From contig NW_019091431.1 of the NCBI RefSeq assembly GCF_001949145.1, forward strand, positions 684,436 through 748,435: a stretch of 64,000 nt of DNA, in the 5' to 3' direction. This DNA comes from Acanthaster planci. Taxonomy: Eukaryota > Echinodermata > Asteroidea > Valvatida > Acanthasteridae. The notes under the pieces are model-generated. The model saw nothing but the letters and a program-made list of their open reading frames with translations, did no database searches and was not told the DNA's origin. The position numbers were made by a program, and so were the translations under genes. The number at the start of each line of letters is the position of its first letter. Positions within the stretch are counted from its first letter, which is position 1. Below, piece by piece: positions 61,801 through 64,000 of this stretch.

Positions 61801-64000
61801 CGTGTGTATTGTATCGGGTACAGTCAACAGCATGGCTGGGTACCATCCAACACAAAGTACTGAGAGATCTTGACCTCTGACTCCGCAACCACATAGTGGA
61901 CTGGGATTCATGCAACTTATCTGGTTGGAGAGGTTCGCTGGACAAGTCTCGCTTTCTGATGGAAATACAGAGACAAAGGATTACTCTGACTTTTTACTCG
62001 CTCTGTGCTCTGGAATGGACTTTGTGGACGTGAAAACTCATTAAGGACATTTTGAGTCAGATGTTAAGACTCACGGACAACCTTAGGCTTATCTTTCTAG
62101 ATGGACAGGCCAAAAAGGAAATATTTGTAATAGAGATAGCCTAGAGGCCTGGGTGTCAGAGGTAGTCGAGAGGGGCCTTAGAGATAGCATAAAGGGGTCT
62201 TAGAGATATCTTAGAGAGTTCTTACAGATAGCCCAAAGAGGTTTTACAGAAGCCCTTGAGAGGTCTTAGAAATGGCCTGAACCGGTCTTATAGAGAGTAT
62301 CTTGGAGAGGTCTTATAGAAAGCCTGGAAAGGTCTTAGAGATAGCCGAGAGAGGACTTAGAGGAAGCCTGGGGAGGACTTAGAGATAGCCGACAGAGGAC
62401 TAAGAGATAGCCTTGAGAGGACTTAGAGATAGCCAAGAGAGGACTTAGAGAAAGCCTGGAGAGGACTTAGAGATAGCCTTGAGAGGACTTAGAGATAGCC
62501 GAGAGAGGTCTTAGAGAAAGCCTGGAGAGGACTTAGAGATAGCCTTGAGAGGACTTAGAGATAGCCGACAGAGGTCTTAGAGATAGCCTGGAGAGGACTT
62601 AGAGAGAGCCTGGAGAGGACTTAGAGATAGCCGAGAGAGGTCTTAGAGATAGCCTTGAGAGGACTTAGAGATAGCCTTGAGAGGACTTAGAGATAGCCGA
62701 CAGAGGTCTTAGAGATAGCCTTGAGAGGACTTAGAGATAGCCGAGAGAGGTCTTAGAGATAGCCTTGAGAGGACTTAGAGATAGCCTTGAGAGGACTTAG
62801 AGATAGCCGACAGAGGTCTTAGAGATAGCCTTGAGAGGACTTTGAGATAGCCGAGAGAGGTCTTAGAGAAAACTTGGAAATGTCTTAGAGTTAGCCGAGA
62901 GAGGTCTTAGAGATAGCTTAGAGAGGTCTTATCGAGAAAGCCTGGAGAGTACTTAGAGATAGCCTAGAGAGTCAATAGTTTGTTTTCAATCTGCCTTACT
63001 ATAGGTGTATTTCAACCTGTTGATCGCTGGATAAGAATGATAATTTGTAGACACTAAATTAGTTCATGGATTCCTAAATGATTAAATCTTTACCAGGATA
63101 TTCTGCTAAAGAGAAGAGATAAAACCTCGATTAAACTGCAGCAGCTCCTACCATTGTCGTATTGCTGATTATCAGGACATTTCTTGCAGGCAGAGATATC
63201 AAATTTGACTTGTTGTGAGGAACCTGCAAAGCAAAATCAGCATACACTTTGGTGAACACAAAGCGAAAGTTTTTTTTCAAGAAAAAACTGCGAGGGATTT
63301 CATACAGTATCTGAAATAAAAAAATCAGTCGGGAATAATGGCAATGTGCAATACCAAAATTCATGTAACAGCATTATTTACCACAACTCGTCTCATCCGA
63401 TTTGTCCTTACACTGCTCAAAACCATCACAAACTGACTCGTTGCCTAGGCAAGTTGTTCCCTCTTCTCGCCCTGCACACCGAAAATCATCTTGATTGCAA
63501 AGTCCTACAAATGAACAGGAAGTTTATAAACATTTAATCTTCAGTCAACAAAAAGGGTTTACTTTCAAAAAAATTAATTTGAGTCAGCCCCGCGAGTCCT
63601 GATTTAGTTGACAACCAAGGGTGCTTCAATACTCACCTTCTTCTCCCATCCTTCCTGATGGTGTTTCTTGTCTCACCGTCACTGAAAATCCACGACAGGC
63701 TGTATTTTTGCGGCTCCGAAACTTCAACCAGGCCTCGTTACCCTTGGCTATCAAGCGTGCACCTCCGGCGGTTAAGTTGCCAGCCAAGCGAGTGATGATG
63801 TTGGTGCCTAATAATGAGGCCAAGTCAGAAGCATCCTTGCCATTGCCGATTTCCAGTAAGTCGCCTTTTTCAATTTCCAACGCGTCGAAGTCAAAAATCA
63901 CCTTGGATCCTCCATCTACACTGATGAGCCAGACGGCCAGGAAGTTGTTGGGATACAAGCCGAAATCGAAATCAGGCGACTTGAAAGACCACTTTGGGGC
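58878..64000 (-). CDS. GRL101-like leucine-rich-repeat GPCR with CUB and LDLa domains (N-terminus beyond window)
   Basis: Nine exons on the minus strand: CUB exon from the window edge to 63637, then 63504-63382, 63223-63152, 61955-61724, 61429-61349, 61262-61188, 60999-60928, 60382-60296 and 60042-58878, with matching phases (1, 1, 1, then all 2). The CUB part reads KWSFKSPDFDFGLYPNN to LLEIGNG. The LDLa module has six Cys and the acidic SVCDGFEQCKDKSDETSC. A short Cys pair (ACKKCPD) follows, then an LRR cap with four Cys (ETCPANL, SCMNPSPLCGCG) and about five LRRs, mostly one per exon of 72-87 nt. The last exon holds the 7TM part: VFMWILGISAVVGN, ITRF at the DRY site, FSCWIPVIIMG, NSSINPYLYTF, then a Lys/Glu-rich tail. 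LDLa plus LRR plus 7TM is the type C LGR (relaxin receptor/GRL101) plan. The ligand is unknown; loop and TM sequences favour GRL101 over RXFP1/2. Confidence 0.9.
62100..62975. repeat. 22-bp minisatellite with 110-bp higher-order units
   Basis: About 40 copies of a 22-bp unit (TTGAGAGGACTTAGAGATAG plus CC) lie in the receptor intron between the Cys-pair exon and the LRR-cap exon. The left side is diverged. The centre and right alternate variants starting TTGAGAGGAC, GAGAGAGGTC, GACAGAGGTC and TGGAGAGGAC. The blocks 62631-62740 and 62741-62850 match at 109 of 110 positions, showing a five-unit higher-order repeat. Confidence 0.92.

Overview
The window is nuclear genomic DNA from an animal. It has multi-exon genes with GT-AG introns of a few hundred bases to a few kb, low gene density, AT-rich intergenic DNA and scattered transposon fossils. 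The gene content (an RB1-type retinoblastoma gene, glycogenin, agmatinase, CFAP97D1, coiled-coil C1q proteins and a CUB/LDLa/LRR GRL101-like receptor) points to a marine deuterostome. An echinoderm, perhaps a sea star, is my best guess. The phylum is an inference from gene families and repeat types; no species can be named.

Layout. 0.3-10.5 kb (+): two tandem paralogues, each with a signal peptide, long coiled coils and a C-terminal C1q domain split across the last two exons. A dead LINE fragment lies between them. 10.5-14.3 kb: no gene seen. 14.35-21.41 kb (-): glycogenin, seven exons, complete. 21.4-23.5 kb: the shared upstream region of glycogenin and RB1, with an ATF-like and an E2F-like site. 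23.48-40.75 kb (+): an RB1 orthologue of about 920-930 residues in at least 23 exons. Its intron 7 contains an intronless class A GPCR gene on the opposite strand. 40.7-43.7 kb: RB1 3' UTR and gene-free DNA. 43.75-47.31 kb (-): a CFAP97D1-like ciliary gene with an added acidic tail. 47.3-50.9 kb: gene-free, holding a foldback element of about 950 bp. 50.92-54.80 kb (-): mitochondrial agmatinase, seven exons. 54.8-58.9 kb: no gene seen. 58.88-64.0 kb (-): a GRL101-like receptor with 7TM, LRR, LDLa and CUB parts, cut off by the right window edge, with a 22-bp minisatellite of about 870 bp in one intron.

The genes do not form one pathway. The main points of interest are the antisense GPCR nested in RB1 (vertebrate RB1 also hosts an antisense GPCR, LPAR6, but in a different intron), the likely ATF/E2F control of RB1, a near-perfect 87-bp-arm hairpin in RB1 intron 2, a TA-flanked transposon ending 20 bp before an RB1 splice acceptor, and a 110-bp higher-order minisatellite. 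All exon joins below were made by eye from splice consensus, reading phase and family similarity; no transcript data were available.
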